Of a stretch of 55,609 nt of DNA, positions 1 through 8,759 are shown piece by piece; position 1 is the first letter of the stretch; each line of letters starts with the position of its first letter. The stretch spans positions 1 through 55,609 of the forward strand of contig JALGPX010000075.1 of NCBI GenBank assembly GCA_023515795.1, given 5' to 3'. A program made the position numbers and the translations under genes. The notes beneath the pieces were generated by a model that did no database searches, was not told the origin of the DNA, and saw nothing but the letters and a program-made list of their open reading frames with translations. The DNA comes from Amoeboaphelidium occidentale (Eukaryota; Aphelidiomycota; Aphelidea).

Positions 1-1803
1 GTTCGGAGCAAGTAGAAACGGAATCATTTTGTCATTGCACGCAGTTAAAGGTTTACCAGTTAATTGTCCAGGACCAACAAAAGCGTCATTTCCCGAATAC
101 AATTCATACGCCAGCTGTGGTAAAAATTCCTGAAACCCAATCCCAGCCACTCCATTCATATGTGACGAATGGATAATCGTACTGACCATGCATGCTTCCA
201 GGAAATTCCCATCGTTGCTTTTTTGCTGAATATTTTTAAGCTTAATGCATTTCTCTTTCACTTTTGCACTTAATTGAACCTCATTCATCAAGTTCATGTA
301 CGGGCGCCTTTCAATCTCATCCATGATGTCCACAAAAATTCCCGATCTGTTTTTGGTGCCGATCATTGTTAGATGCAAAAGCATATCATCATCTGGAGTC
401 GGGAATAATGCCACCGGGACCCAGGCCATTGTTTCATCTTGTAGATTTTTATATACTAAGTATCCTCGAAAAGGGGTGAGTTTCAACACATCTATCTCAG
501 TATACAAGTTCGCATAGTGTCTGTGAATGAGACTACTCTCCTGCGCCAAATCAGCCAAAGCATAAGAGGAATTCAGAGTCAGCATAAGCTGTCCTTGTTG
601 GGTGTCGTCCGTTGAGCCTATTTCTTTCCACTTAACAAATTTATCATGCAAGTAATCGAGCATGTTATCCAAATAAGTCACAAAACCACCAGAGGGCTCA
701 TGTTGCAGGAGATAGTCAACTGCCTCTACTGCAAACAAAGGCCTAGAATTAAGAATCATATCCTTGATCAGACCAAATTCCCCGTCAAGCTGATAATTCA
801 ACGAATCAAATCCACAGCTACTTTCAGTAACTTTAGGAGCTCTTGCAAAGACCCTGGCCCATTTCTGTGATTTACCTCGGCTTATCTTACTTTGCTCAAC
901 TATATCAGAGGCCGACGTATTTGTGCCCATAAGAAGAGGATTCAAACCTACTGCCCTAAAACAATTGCGAATGAATCTTAACTGTGCCGAAGTCTGCCTA
1001 GTTCCGGTATTGAATTCGTCAATAATAACAATCGGCTTGTTTCTAATATTATTTTGCCAACACTGAGCAACCTTATGAGCCGACTCAGGAACAATGTACT
1101 GAACCTCATGCGAGTTCCCTGCATCCAATAATTTCATCATGAAGCCAAACACATACAACGGTCGAATTTTCAGAGCCTCGGGGTCAATTTGATCATCGGA
1201 CATATTGGGCATATCGGCATCCACGCAGGCATGAAACGATTCAGTGATGTTGTTGTAATATTTATAAATATTTTGAATGGTCCTGCGAACCCGCTGACCC
1301 AACAAATAAATCACTTTTCTCTCACCGTTAAAGCGTTTCATCAAAGTGTGCGCCATTTGAGTCTTTCCCATGCCGGAGGATAAACCGTAAAATATGAATT
1401 CTTCTTCGTTTGTTGAGATGACATCTTCAATTAACTGCACCATTTCTTTAGTAACAGGATCATCCTTCAAATACTCGGCTCTTGCAAGATATTCACTAAG
1501 AGCGGTATTGTATTTCACATCGTGAGTCAAGGAGTGCGCAATAGCAGCAGGAGATGACTGAACATTAACCATCGATGACTGTCGTGTTGGAGGAGGCGAT
1601 GTGCGAATTTCCAGAGCCAAGCCACCGTCCTTGATCTTCTTGTAATACTCTTCAGGAATATCATCCAAGTCAGTAATTTGCTCATCTGGGTAGGATTTGT
1701 ACAGCTGAATTGCAGCAGGAGGAGCAGCAATGAATTCACCATATTTAGCCTTGATTAAATCTTGCAGATCACTGATGTCACCAATTTCATCTGTTCTGAT
1801 TCT
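1..1803 (-). CDS. Crinkler (CRN)-like protein, P-loop NTPase body, partial at both ends
   Basis: Reading from 1803 down to the window edge gives 601 codons with no stop. The first ~80 residues are the second part of a CRN-type ubiquitin-like header (IQLYKSYPDEQIT, then LALEIRTS). A linker follows, then a P-loop NTPase with Walker A YGLSSGMGKTQ at about 139-149 and Walker B PIVIIDEFN at about 257-265, followed by LRFIRNCFRAVGL. These motifs are typical of the NTPase class of Crinkler proteins of oomycetes, chytrids and other protists. Family knowledge: CRNs are modular proteins, several shown to act in nuclei of host or rival cells. The 3' end runs off the window, so the C-terminal effector domain is unseen. 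The 5' end is cut by the N at 1804. The first 246 bases (1558-1803) are identical to 2186-2431, so the real start is probably the ATG at 2485. Confidence 0.75.
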
Positions 1804-1804
1804 N

Positions 1805-2128
1805 GCCCGAAATAGCAGCAGGTATTGGCTGAACATTAACCATCGATGACTGTCGTGTTGGAGGAGGCGATGTGCGAATTTCCAGAGCCAAGCCGCCCTC
1901 TATGAAGTATTCTTCAGGAATCGCTTGAAAGTCAGCCATCGTGGTGATTTGCTCATCTGGGTAAGATTTGTACAGCTGAATAAGAGCAGAAGCAACAGGA
2001 ATGGCGTCGCCAAAGTCGGATTTGATTAAATTTTGTAATTGGCCAATGCGCGCAATCTCCCCTAACTCAATTTCCTTAGGAATTTCTTCATAGACAACGT
2101 TGAGGTACTTCTTTTGATGAGTTGTCAT
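1805..2128 (-). CDS. Crinkler header, variant B (fragment)
   Basis: ATG at 2128 opens MTTHQKKYLNVVYEEIPKE and runs in frame to the N at 1804. It has the same ubiquitin-like header fold as its neighbours, but the first half diverges (VYEEIPKEIELGEIARIGQL), while the second half (YKSYPDEQITTMADFQAIPE, YFIEGGLALEIRTS) matches variants D, E and F. It ends with the MVNVQ linker followed by PIPAAIS, unlike the SSPAAIA of the NTPase gene. It is therefore a distinct paralogue rather than an allele. Its body is missing because the contig ends. The leader upstream of the ATG (2129-2184) is shared with the other CRN copies. Confidence 0.6.
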
Positions 2129-2185
2129 TTTGAGAAGAAGATTTCTCGAACGACGATCTGCGCTACAACAACAATGATCCGCCAN

Positions 2186-2485
2186 CTGAACATTAACCAT
2201 CGATGACTGTCGTGTTGGAGGAGGCGATGTGCGAATTTCCAGAGCCAAGCCACCGTCCTTGATCTTCTTGTAATACTCTTCAGGAATATCATCCAAGTCA
2301 GTAATTTGCTCATCTGGGTAGGATTTGTACAGCTGAATTGCAGCAGGAGGAGCAGCAATGAATTCACCATATTTAGCCTTGATTAAATCTTGCAGATCAC
2401 TGATGTCACCAATTTCATCTGTTCTGATTCTGGTGGTTAACTGTCCAAATCTGACGTTGAGGTATTTCTTTTGATGAGTTGTCAT
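2186..2485 (-). CDS. Crinkler header, variant C (N-terminus that fits the NTPase gene)
   Basis: ATG at 2485 opens MTTHQKKYLNVRFGQLTTRI and continues through the header to MVNVQ at the N. Bases 2186-2431 are identical to 1558-1803, so this fragment and the NTPase fragment almost certainly overlap and form one gene. Header B (1805-2184) sits between them only because of the scaffold order. The header shows the usual CRN layout: a short beta-rich start, a helix (DLQDLIKAKYGEF), then the IQLYKS strand. CRN N-termini are short translocation or identity modules; a function here is inferred only from family membership. Confidence 0.6.
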
Positions 2486-2531
2486 TTTGAGAAGAAGATT
2501 TCTGGAACGACGATCTGCGCTACAACAACAN

Positions 2532-3024
2532 GGGATGAATAGGAACAATGCGGTTAAACTCCTCCTTTGCCATAACTTCGTTTAATGGTTTCCCATCAAA
2601 TCCTGTAATTAATGCAATTGTTATGGGAGGGGATTCTCCGGGTTGTGGCTCTTCGCTTCTGCGTTGCACATCAAGAACAATACAAGGCCTAGCAGTAGTA
2701 CTTCTGTAAAACATTTGCTGCTCTAACTCCAATCCAATATCAGAGATATCGACAGAGGAAGGAGAGCTTTCAATTGGGGTATTCGAAACACTGCCAACAG
2801 GAGTCAAATACTTCTTCATTAGTTTGTTCTGGTTTATACTAACTGATAGCACTTGTCCGACCAAAGAATTACTTGGGGCAGAGGTGCGAATTTCCAGAGC
2901 CAAGCCACCCTCTATGAAGTATTCTTCAGGAATCGCTTGAAAGTCAGCCATTGTGGTGATTTGCTCATCTGGGTAAGATTTGTACAGCTGAATTGCAGCA
3001 GGAGGTACGGGAATGAATTCACCA
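2532..3024 (-). CDS. Crinkler paralogue D, header end plus a different linker/body (fragment)
   Basis: The frame is open on the minus strand from the N at 3025 to the N at 2531. It begins inside a header (GEFIPVPPAAIQLYKS...YFIEGGLALEIRTS). Where the other copies continue PPPTRQ, it changes to APSNSLVGQVLSVSINQN and then a ~95-residue region without recognised motifs (for example ITIALITGFDGKPLNEV). The header is thus joined to a second, different downstream part, the usual modular behaviour of CRN families. Both ends are cut by contig joins. I cannot name the downstream domain. Confidence 0.5.
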
Positions 3025-3025
3025 N

Positions 3026-3245
3026 ATTCTTCAGGAATCGCTTGAAAGTCAGCCATCGTGGTGATTTGCTCATCTGGGTAGGATTTGTAAAGCTGAATTG
3101 CAGCAGGAGGAGCAGCAATGAATTCACCGTATTTAGCCTTGATTAAATCTTGCAGATCACTGATGTCACCAATTTCATCTGTTCTGATTCTGGTGGTTAA
3201 CTGTCCAAATCTGACGTTGAGGTATTTCTTTTGATGAGTTGTCAT
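3026..3245 (-). CDS. Crinkler header, mosaic variant E (fragment)
   Basis: ATG at 3245. The first half (RFGQLTTRIRTDEIGDISDL, GEFIAAPPA) matches variant C, but the second half (ITTMADFQAIPEE) matches variants B, D and F. The switch lies near the shared YKSYPDEQIT stretch. It is either a recombinant header or a contig built from reads of several paralogues. It is truncated by the N at 3025. Confidence 0.5.
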
Positions 3246-3264
3246 TTTGAGAAGAAGATTTCTN

Positions 3265-3521
3265 GTGCGAATTTCCAGAGCCAAGCCACCCTCTATGAAG
3301 TATTCTTCAGGAATCGCTTGAAAGTCAGCCATCGTGGTGATTTGCTCATCTGGGTAAGATTTGTACAGCTGAATTGCAGCAGGAGGTACGGGAATGAATT
3401 CACCATATTTAGCCTTGATTAAATCTTGCAGATCACTGATGCGCTCAATGTCTTCGACATTAATCTCTGCGGTTAACTGTCCAAATCTGACGTTGAGGTA
3501 TTTCTTTTGATGAGTTGTCAT
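3265..3521 (-). CDS. Crinkler header, variant F (fragment)
   Basis: ATG at 3521 opens MTTHQKKYLNVRFGQLTAEI, followed by NVEDIERISDLQDLIKAKYG and GEFIPVPPA. It runs in frame to LALEIR at the N. The frame stays open upstream to about 3578 (CCCSADRRSRNLLLK) but only from a TTG, so I take the ATG as the start. Its 5' flank carries R element copy 1 at 3560-3742. Its body is unknown. The header end matches variant D, so D may be its continuation. Confidence 0.55.
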
Positions 3522-3559
3522 TTTGAGAAGAAGATTTCTGGAACGACGATCTGCGCTAC

Positions 3560-3742
3560 AACAACAGTGATCCGCCAATCAGAGACCATGCTTGGGCCAC
3601 GATCGTTGAATATACTTCTAGTTTGAAACAGTTGGGCCACAAGATCACGTCCGAAACGGTCTGTCTCGGAGAAGAGATCGCCATGTCTGTTTCAGGTGGC
3701 TTGCGTGTTGATGGCGCAGTCGCACTCTCCAGCGGTTGTTGA
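3560..3742 (+). repeat. R element copy 1 (5' flank of a Crinkler header)
   Basis: This is a ~180-base unit that starts beside the CRN leader and contains GATCCGCCAATCAGAGACC. Read on the plus strand it is open to a TGA at 3740-3742 (HAWATIVEYTSSLKQLG..., VCLGEEI, LRVDGAVALSSGC). Related copies lie at 3825-3970, 3972-4113 and 6167-6250. The copies differ at many sites yet keep the plus-strand frame open, whereas the minus frame gains stops in some copies. It could be the tail of a gene family or a conserved 5' region of the CRN genes. I do not recognise the peptide. Confidence 0.6.
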
Positions 3743-3824
3743 ATAAACTCCTACCACACAACCGTTTCGAACTCTGTTCTACGTCTTTTTTGCAAGCATG
3801 TGTCACCGGCCAATCTTTTTACCN

Positions 3825-3970
3825 AACAACAGTGATCCGCCAATCAGAGACCATGCTTGGGCCACGATCGTTGAATATACTTCTAGTTTGAAACAGTTGG
3901 GCTACGAGATCACATCTGGAACGGTCTGTCTCGGAGAAGAGATCGAAATATCCGCTTCAGATGGCTTGTG
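3825..3970 (+). repeat. R element copy 2
   Basis: It begins AACAACAGTGATCCGCC as in copy 1 and encodes the same plus-strand frame with substitutions (for example LGHKIT to LGYEIT and MSVSGG to ISASDG). Its last 76 bases (3895-3970) are identical to 6167-6242, which shows where the contig really continues. Confidence 0.6.
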
Positions 3971-3971
3971 N

Positions 3972-4113
3972 GATCGTTGAATATACTTCTAGTTTGAAAG
4001 AGTTGGGCTACAAGATCACGTCCGAAATAGTCTGTCTCGGAGAAGAGATCGAAATATCCGCTTCAGATGGCTTGCGTGTTGATGGCGCAGTCGCACTCTC
4101 CAGCGGTTGTTGA
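3972..4113 (+). repeat. R element copy 3, upstream of the proline-rich gene
   Basis: It starts within the unit (GATCGTTGAATATACTTC) and ends with the same LRVDGAVALSSGC-stop tail as copy 1. It then leads into the 5' flank of the gene at 4640. The downstream flank keeps traces of similarity to copy 1 (AATAAACTAC..., GTTTCGAACTC), so the duplication extends past the TGA. Confidence 0.55.
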
Positions 4114-4639
4114 GCAAGACAAGTATCTTTGGAATAGTGAGATTCTATTTGACTCGTTGCCTTTGTGAAGTTTACGTTAGTAAGTAAGCACTTAGCGAAT
4201 AAACTACACGTAAAACCGGCGTTTCGAACTCAGTTAATACATTTCTTCACGAGTGAACGTTGAAGAAGACTTTTCTGATAATTAGCTGAGCGGTTTCAAA
4301 AGAGCTAGCAACGAGACAAAGGTTGTTATGAAGCAGATACTTGGCGGTGATGCAGCGGTAAAGAGTAAGAATATGTTGCGCAATCTACAAGAAGGTCTCT
4401 TGGAGATCTACTTAGGATCTTTCATCAGACATTTATGAGATTCCAAAAGCACGCTCTTAATTGAAGATAGAAACAGATGCGCATTTTATGGCATGATTAT
4501 GCTTGTCAAGTGGACTGGTTGCGTGCGTGTATGAACGTTTGTGTTATTGGCCACAGATCAGAATATGAACCAATAGGATCACTGTGATCAATCTATACTT
4601 TGTAATCTGTGATATCTTGGCATATCAGATTTTCCGGTA
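4114..4639. other. Intergenic region before the proline-rich gene
   Basis: About 525 bases with no convincing gene. One 36-codon plus-strand frame starts at 4328 (MKQILGGDAAVKSKN) but has no recognisable feature. The stretch before the ATG at 4640 (TTTCCGGTA, then AATTGCAG just inside) could include a 5' splice arrangement that I cannot prove. No RNA gene is seen. Confidence 0.4.
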
Positions 4640-5696
4640 ATGAACAATTGCAGAAATAGAATTAATACAGGAACTCCTATGTTCATCAGTCCTAAGAATG
4701 GTAAAATGAAGTTTGAGAAGTTGAAACAAGATTCTCTCGCTGAGAACAAGGAGCGTGCTAAGACAATCACACTTACTCCTAGAAGCACATCATTAGCTAA
4801 CTTTAAACAAGCTCAGAAGGTCAATAGTCATGTTGATAATAATGCTGAGAAGATTGCAAATGGTGATTTAACAAGACAAGCATCGTTCTCAACGACAGGA
4901 ACAACATCTGCGGTTTTCACTCCATTGCAGAATGTTACAGTGCCTGAAAGAGCTGCTGCAAACGACAGTGTTGGTGTTACTTTTAAGATCACGCCGGAGC
5001 TTCCTCAAACAAAGCCTCCAACTTTAGAGGAATCATTAGTGCAATCTAATGTTACCACGATGGTGTTGCCTGTTACAGCAACTGATGATGAAAACCTTCC
5101 TAGTCCTATACGTAATTCCGATCCTGATAGCGAATGGTACTCAGTCGTTTTGGTTCCATTCAAAATTCCGCCTCCTCCGCCACCAATTGCGAAGGGTGCT
5201 TCACTTGGTGCGAAAAGACAGGAAAAAGGGCTTTCACATATTGATGTTGGTCTTCCTCCAGATGGAGATACTCCGAAAACATGCTTTACACAGAACGACG
5301 TTGAAACTGATTTATCAAACACCTCCCCAACTAAAAATCAGGCTACTCCTGAATTGTTTGAGGGCTTACACGCTGTAAAGAGGGTGAGTAGTTATGAAGC
5401 TGACAACTTCAAATTGCCGCCTGCAGCTAGAGAAGTTTCACTACCTCCTCCAATATCAACAACTGCTCCAAACACGCCGCCTTCTGATACAAACATCTCG
5501 CCTCCACCTCTGCAAGAGAGTTCTGCCAGAAGAAAGTTATCTGATGATTCTATTGTTGATTATCTAGACGAAGAAAATTACGAAGAAGCTATGGAATTTG
5601 GTTCAGCCAAACGGATTATATCAAAGAAAGTTTTAGATGGTTCTGAACTTATTCCGGATTTACCGGTTTACACATTGTTACAGTTCAAATTGGGCG
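4640..5696 (+). CDS. Proline-rich protein with a FERM/ubiquitin-like (or SAM-like) end, 3' truncated
   Basis: ATG at 4640; open for 352 codons to the N at 5697. Residues 1-170 are low-complexity, Ser/Thr-rich. There is a FKIPPPPPPIAKGASLG segment at about 175-192 and PPLQESSARRKLSDD near 300. The last ~45 residues look folded: NYEEAMEFG, KKVLDGSELIPDLPVY, LLQFKLG. This resembles the end of a FERM F0/SPN-type ubiquitin-like domain (compare GKFLDE...LPDN...LEFKVK in the SHANK-like neighbour); a SAM domain is the alternative. The PPPPP-x-x-AKG module is also shared with the neighbour, so this may be a tandem paralogue that has lost its ankyrin part to the contig break. The reading frame continuing beyond 5697 is a chimera. 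Confidence 0.55.
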
Positions 5697-5697
5697 N

Positions 5698-6165
5698 TGA
5701 TGATGAAAACCTTCCTAGTCCTATACGTAATTCCGATCCTGATAGCGAATGGTACTCAGTCGTTTTGGTTCCATTCAAAATTCCGCCTCCTCCGCCACCA
5801 ATTGCGAAGGGCGCTTCACTTGGGGCGAAAAGACAGGAAAAAGGGCTTTCACATATTGATGTTGGTCTTCCTCCAGACGGAAATACTCCGGAAACATGCT
5901 TTACACAGAGCGACGTTGAAACTGATTTATCAAACACCTCCCCAACTAAAAATCAGGCTACTCCTGAATTGTTTGAGGGCTTACACGCTGTAAAGAGGGT
6001 GAGTAGTTATGAAGCTGACAACTTCAAATTGCCGCCTGCAGCTAGAGAAGTTTCACTACCTCCTCCAATATCAACAACTGCTCCAAACACGCCGCCTTCT
6101 GATACAAACATCTCGCCTCCACCTCTGCAAGAGAGTTCTGCCAGAAGAAAGTTATCTGATGATTC
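5698..6165 (+). other. Second (allelic) copy of 5083-5550
   Basis: It is collinear with 5083-5550 over 468 bases with only a few substitutions. Some change residues (D to N in PDGDTP, K to E before TCFTQ, N to S before DVETD). It is bounded by single Ns on both sides. It reads as an unmerged second haplotype or overlapping contig inside the proline-rich gene, not as a real internal repeat, and should not be translated as part of the upstream protein. Confidence 0.7.
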
Positions 6166-6166
6166 N

Positions 6167-6250
6167 AGTTGGGCTACGAGATCACATCTGGAACGGTCTG
6201 TCTCGGAGAAGAGATCGAAATATCCGCTTCAGATGGCTTGTGTGCTGATC
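6167..6250 (+). repeat. R element copy 4, upstream of the SHANK-like gene
   Basis: Bases 6167-6242 are identical to the end of R copy 2 (3895-3970). After that the sequence diverges from the LRVDGAVAL tail of copies 1 and 3. The remaining 216 bases to the SHANK-like start contain no gene I can support. A CTTTTGTTCTAG at 6453-6463 looks like a possible 3' splice site just before the ATG. Confidence 0.55.
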
Positions 6251-6466
6251 GCACTCCGTTACAAAGGATGTTCTCATAGCCTCATTCACCATCGGCTCTA
6301 CAGAAGACATACAAGATAATGAATAAATATTTCAAGAAAGCATCTGGTCAATATTAGCGTTGATATCATTTGCTAGACAATATATTTTATCCGAAAGAAT
6401 TTCCATTTGCAGTTGGAATCATGAATCGTCAGTGATCTAAAAATAGATTCATCTTTTGTTCTAGTG

Positions 6467-8722
6467 ATGAGTTCTCTACAGAAGACTAGCAGCTTGAATT
6501 CGGTCATGACTATTATGCCGATGAGCCCGGATGGAGTCTCGAAATCCGGTGCTACATTGCCAGCTAACACAATCATAATCAAAATCTCGGTTCCTTCGCA
6601 GAATCTTCAAAAAAGCTTCCGTTTCAGCGCAGATGAGCCACTGTTTCATTTGAAGCAACAGGCTGTCGAAAAGATGATAAAAGGAATCCCTGATGTTCTG
6701 AACTATGGATTCTTTCTTCATGGAGCAGATGGTAAAGATGGAAAGTTTCTCGATGAGATGCGTTCTGCTAGTGACTACAGACTTCCTGATAACGTAATAT
6801 GATGTATTATCGCGTGATATAACGTTTTATTATAGGTTGGATTAGAGTTCAAGGTGAAGCACAGGCATGGTTTACAGCCTGGGACAAAAGCTTACGAAAA
6901 AGATAATCATAAGAAGAATTTCAAGAAACTTATGGACCTTATAAAGTAACTCTTCATATCTAATGACGATTCTGAATTGTTTAGGGATGGTAATGTCGAT
7001 GAAGTCAAGTCAAAATTATCAAGAGGTACTCTAGATCCAAACTTTATATTTGATGATGGCATGACTCCACTGACCTTGGCAGTTTTAATTAATGACAGGG
7101 ATATGATCAGCGCTTTACTTGAAAACGGAGCCATCATAGACTTCAGAACCAAAAACGGATCTTTCACAAATAGCGGGCCTTCACCAACACCTAATCAACT
7201 TGGTACTACATGGTTCACTCCAATTCACGTAGCTTCATCAGAAAATAGGCTTGTAGCCCTTCAAACTTTAATGTATTATGGAGCGTCTCCAAATGTCGTT
7301 GATACTGGAAATCTTACTCCATGGTATCACGCAGCTGCATGCGGACATTACGAATGTATAAGATGGTGCCTTTTGTGGTCAGCCGTACATTACAAGGAAT
7401 CTAAACTGAATATTAATCTTGATTTGCGTGACACCACAGAGAGGACAGCGTTACACTTTGCATGCGCTAATGGTTTTCCTCAAGTGGTTACTATTTTATT
7501 AGAGTACGGGTTTGATTACAAGTCTCAGAATAGTACAGGGAATACTCCTTTACATGCTGCGTGTACTAAGCCAATGGGTGGTGCTCTGTTCAAAGAATGT
7601 GCAAAACTACTGCTGTCTTATGGAGCAGACAAGGAAACAAAGAACAAGGCTGGCCAAACTCCTGCACAACTTGCTTTACTAAGCGGCAATATCGAGCTTT
7701 CAGATTTTATCAAGAAATTTGTCATTGACAAGCAAGCAATGCTGCAGCCTCTTTCAGTTGAAAGCATCGTGGAAAATGCAAGACCGCAATGGCAAAATAT
7801 CAAGAAAATGATGCACGTTGGCAACCCTAAACTGGGACTATCACCTGGAATTAATAGTGATTCACGATTTTCAAGTATATCCAATACTTCAGAGAAGCAG
7901 TTGGTAACATCAGCTTCATCTCTTAATGATTTTCCTACACTTGAAGGTTTTCCAAAATCAAATTCCGTTGGTGGTAGACACAATATCGCAGCAACATTCT
8001 CTGCTAGTGTTAGTACTACAAGCTTCAAGAATTTGGGCTCCGGAAGCAATTCCACAAGCAATATTGAATTACACACACCTGATCAGACACCTGCAATCCT
8101 GGAGCATCCCTCAGAGGCCGCAGAAAGAGTTCAACAAATGCAGAGCAATTTCCGAAAAAGATCCGACTCCAATAGCAATCAGAATGCACAACCAATTATC
8201 ATGTCGAAGATGTCCACATATGGAAACCGTACAGTGGAAAGTCCCAGCGCTTCTGCGACAGCTTCTGGTACCAGTCTGACGGTTCCTCCACCACCAGCAA
8301 CACCATTACCGACCTCTGAAAGCTTTAGCGCGGTACCTAGCTCAGTTTCAAGTCCGCGTCAACCTTTATCCGGAAGAACACCTCGAGCTGTACCGCCTCC
8401 ACCTCCACCTGGAACATTACCAGTTGGATTACCAGCAAACCACGGTAATTTACCTCCACCACCTCCATCTGTCGCAAAGGGCATTCCTCCTCCAATTAAT
8501 GTCTCTCTGCCGGGAAATATCACTCTTCCGCCACCTCCACCAATTGGTAATTTATCATTTCCACCACCTCCGACCTTGACACCAAACACCAATATCAGTA
8601 ACAATGAACTACTGTCTCAACTTCAGAGAATTGAAGATGAAAAGAAACGATTAGAACAGGAAGTAGAGAAACTGAGGCAACAAATGATGGCAGCAGCAAC
8701 ACGAAGTGGTCCAATGAAATAG
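6467..8722 (+). CDS. SHANK-like protein: FERM-type ubiquitin-like domain, ankyrin repeats, polyproline, coiled coil
   Basis: Exons 6467-6793, 6836-6945 and 6985-8722 give 724 residues. Introns are 42 and 39 nt and both restore the frame. Residues ~30-125 match the SPN ubiquitin-like domain of SHANKs: LNYGFFLHG, GKDGKFLDE, then LPDN-VGLEFKVKHR across intron 1. The linker HKKNFKKLMDLIKDGNVDEV leads into ankyrin repeats (~140-391), with SHANK-like phrases LDPNF, IIDFRTKNGS, LLSYGADKETKNKAGQTP. Residues 392-577 are disordered. Residues 578-678 hold PPPPPP blocks of the profilin/SH3-ligand type. Residues 686-715 form a coiled coil. No SH3, PDZ or SAM domain is present, so only the N-terminal half is SHANK-like. 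Family knowledge: the SPN domain of SHANKs binds Ras/Rap GTPases. A cortical actin scaffold role is inferred. Confidence 0.8.
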
Positions 8723-8759
8723 AAGCAATTAATTTTTTGAATTTCCCTGTTGAACCGCG

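Noticed and set aside
1787-3578. Long minus-strand frames that read through several Ns as single 250-350-residue proteins
   Set aside because: They join header copies of different CRN paralogues across contig breaks; real starts are the ATGs at 2128, 2485, 3245 and 3521.
3560-4113. R element as a GDP-mannose pyrophosphorylase C-terminus (VCLGEEIEIS, LRVDGAV)
   Set aside because: The resemblance to the VLGEDV-type hexapeptide tail is weak and no upstream part exists.
4328-4438. 36-codon plus-strand frame MKQILGG...
   Set aside because: Short, no conserved feature, no neighbouring copy; chance level.
5530-5696. SAM domain at the end of the proline-rich gene
   Set aside because: LDGSELI and the final LG are SAM-like, but the FERM F0/SPN reading fits the neighbour better; kept only as an alternative.
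4640-6319. A 559-codon plus-strand protein across two Ns
   Set aside because: It fuses the proline-rich gene to its own allelic copy and then to an R element; only 4640-5696 is usable.
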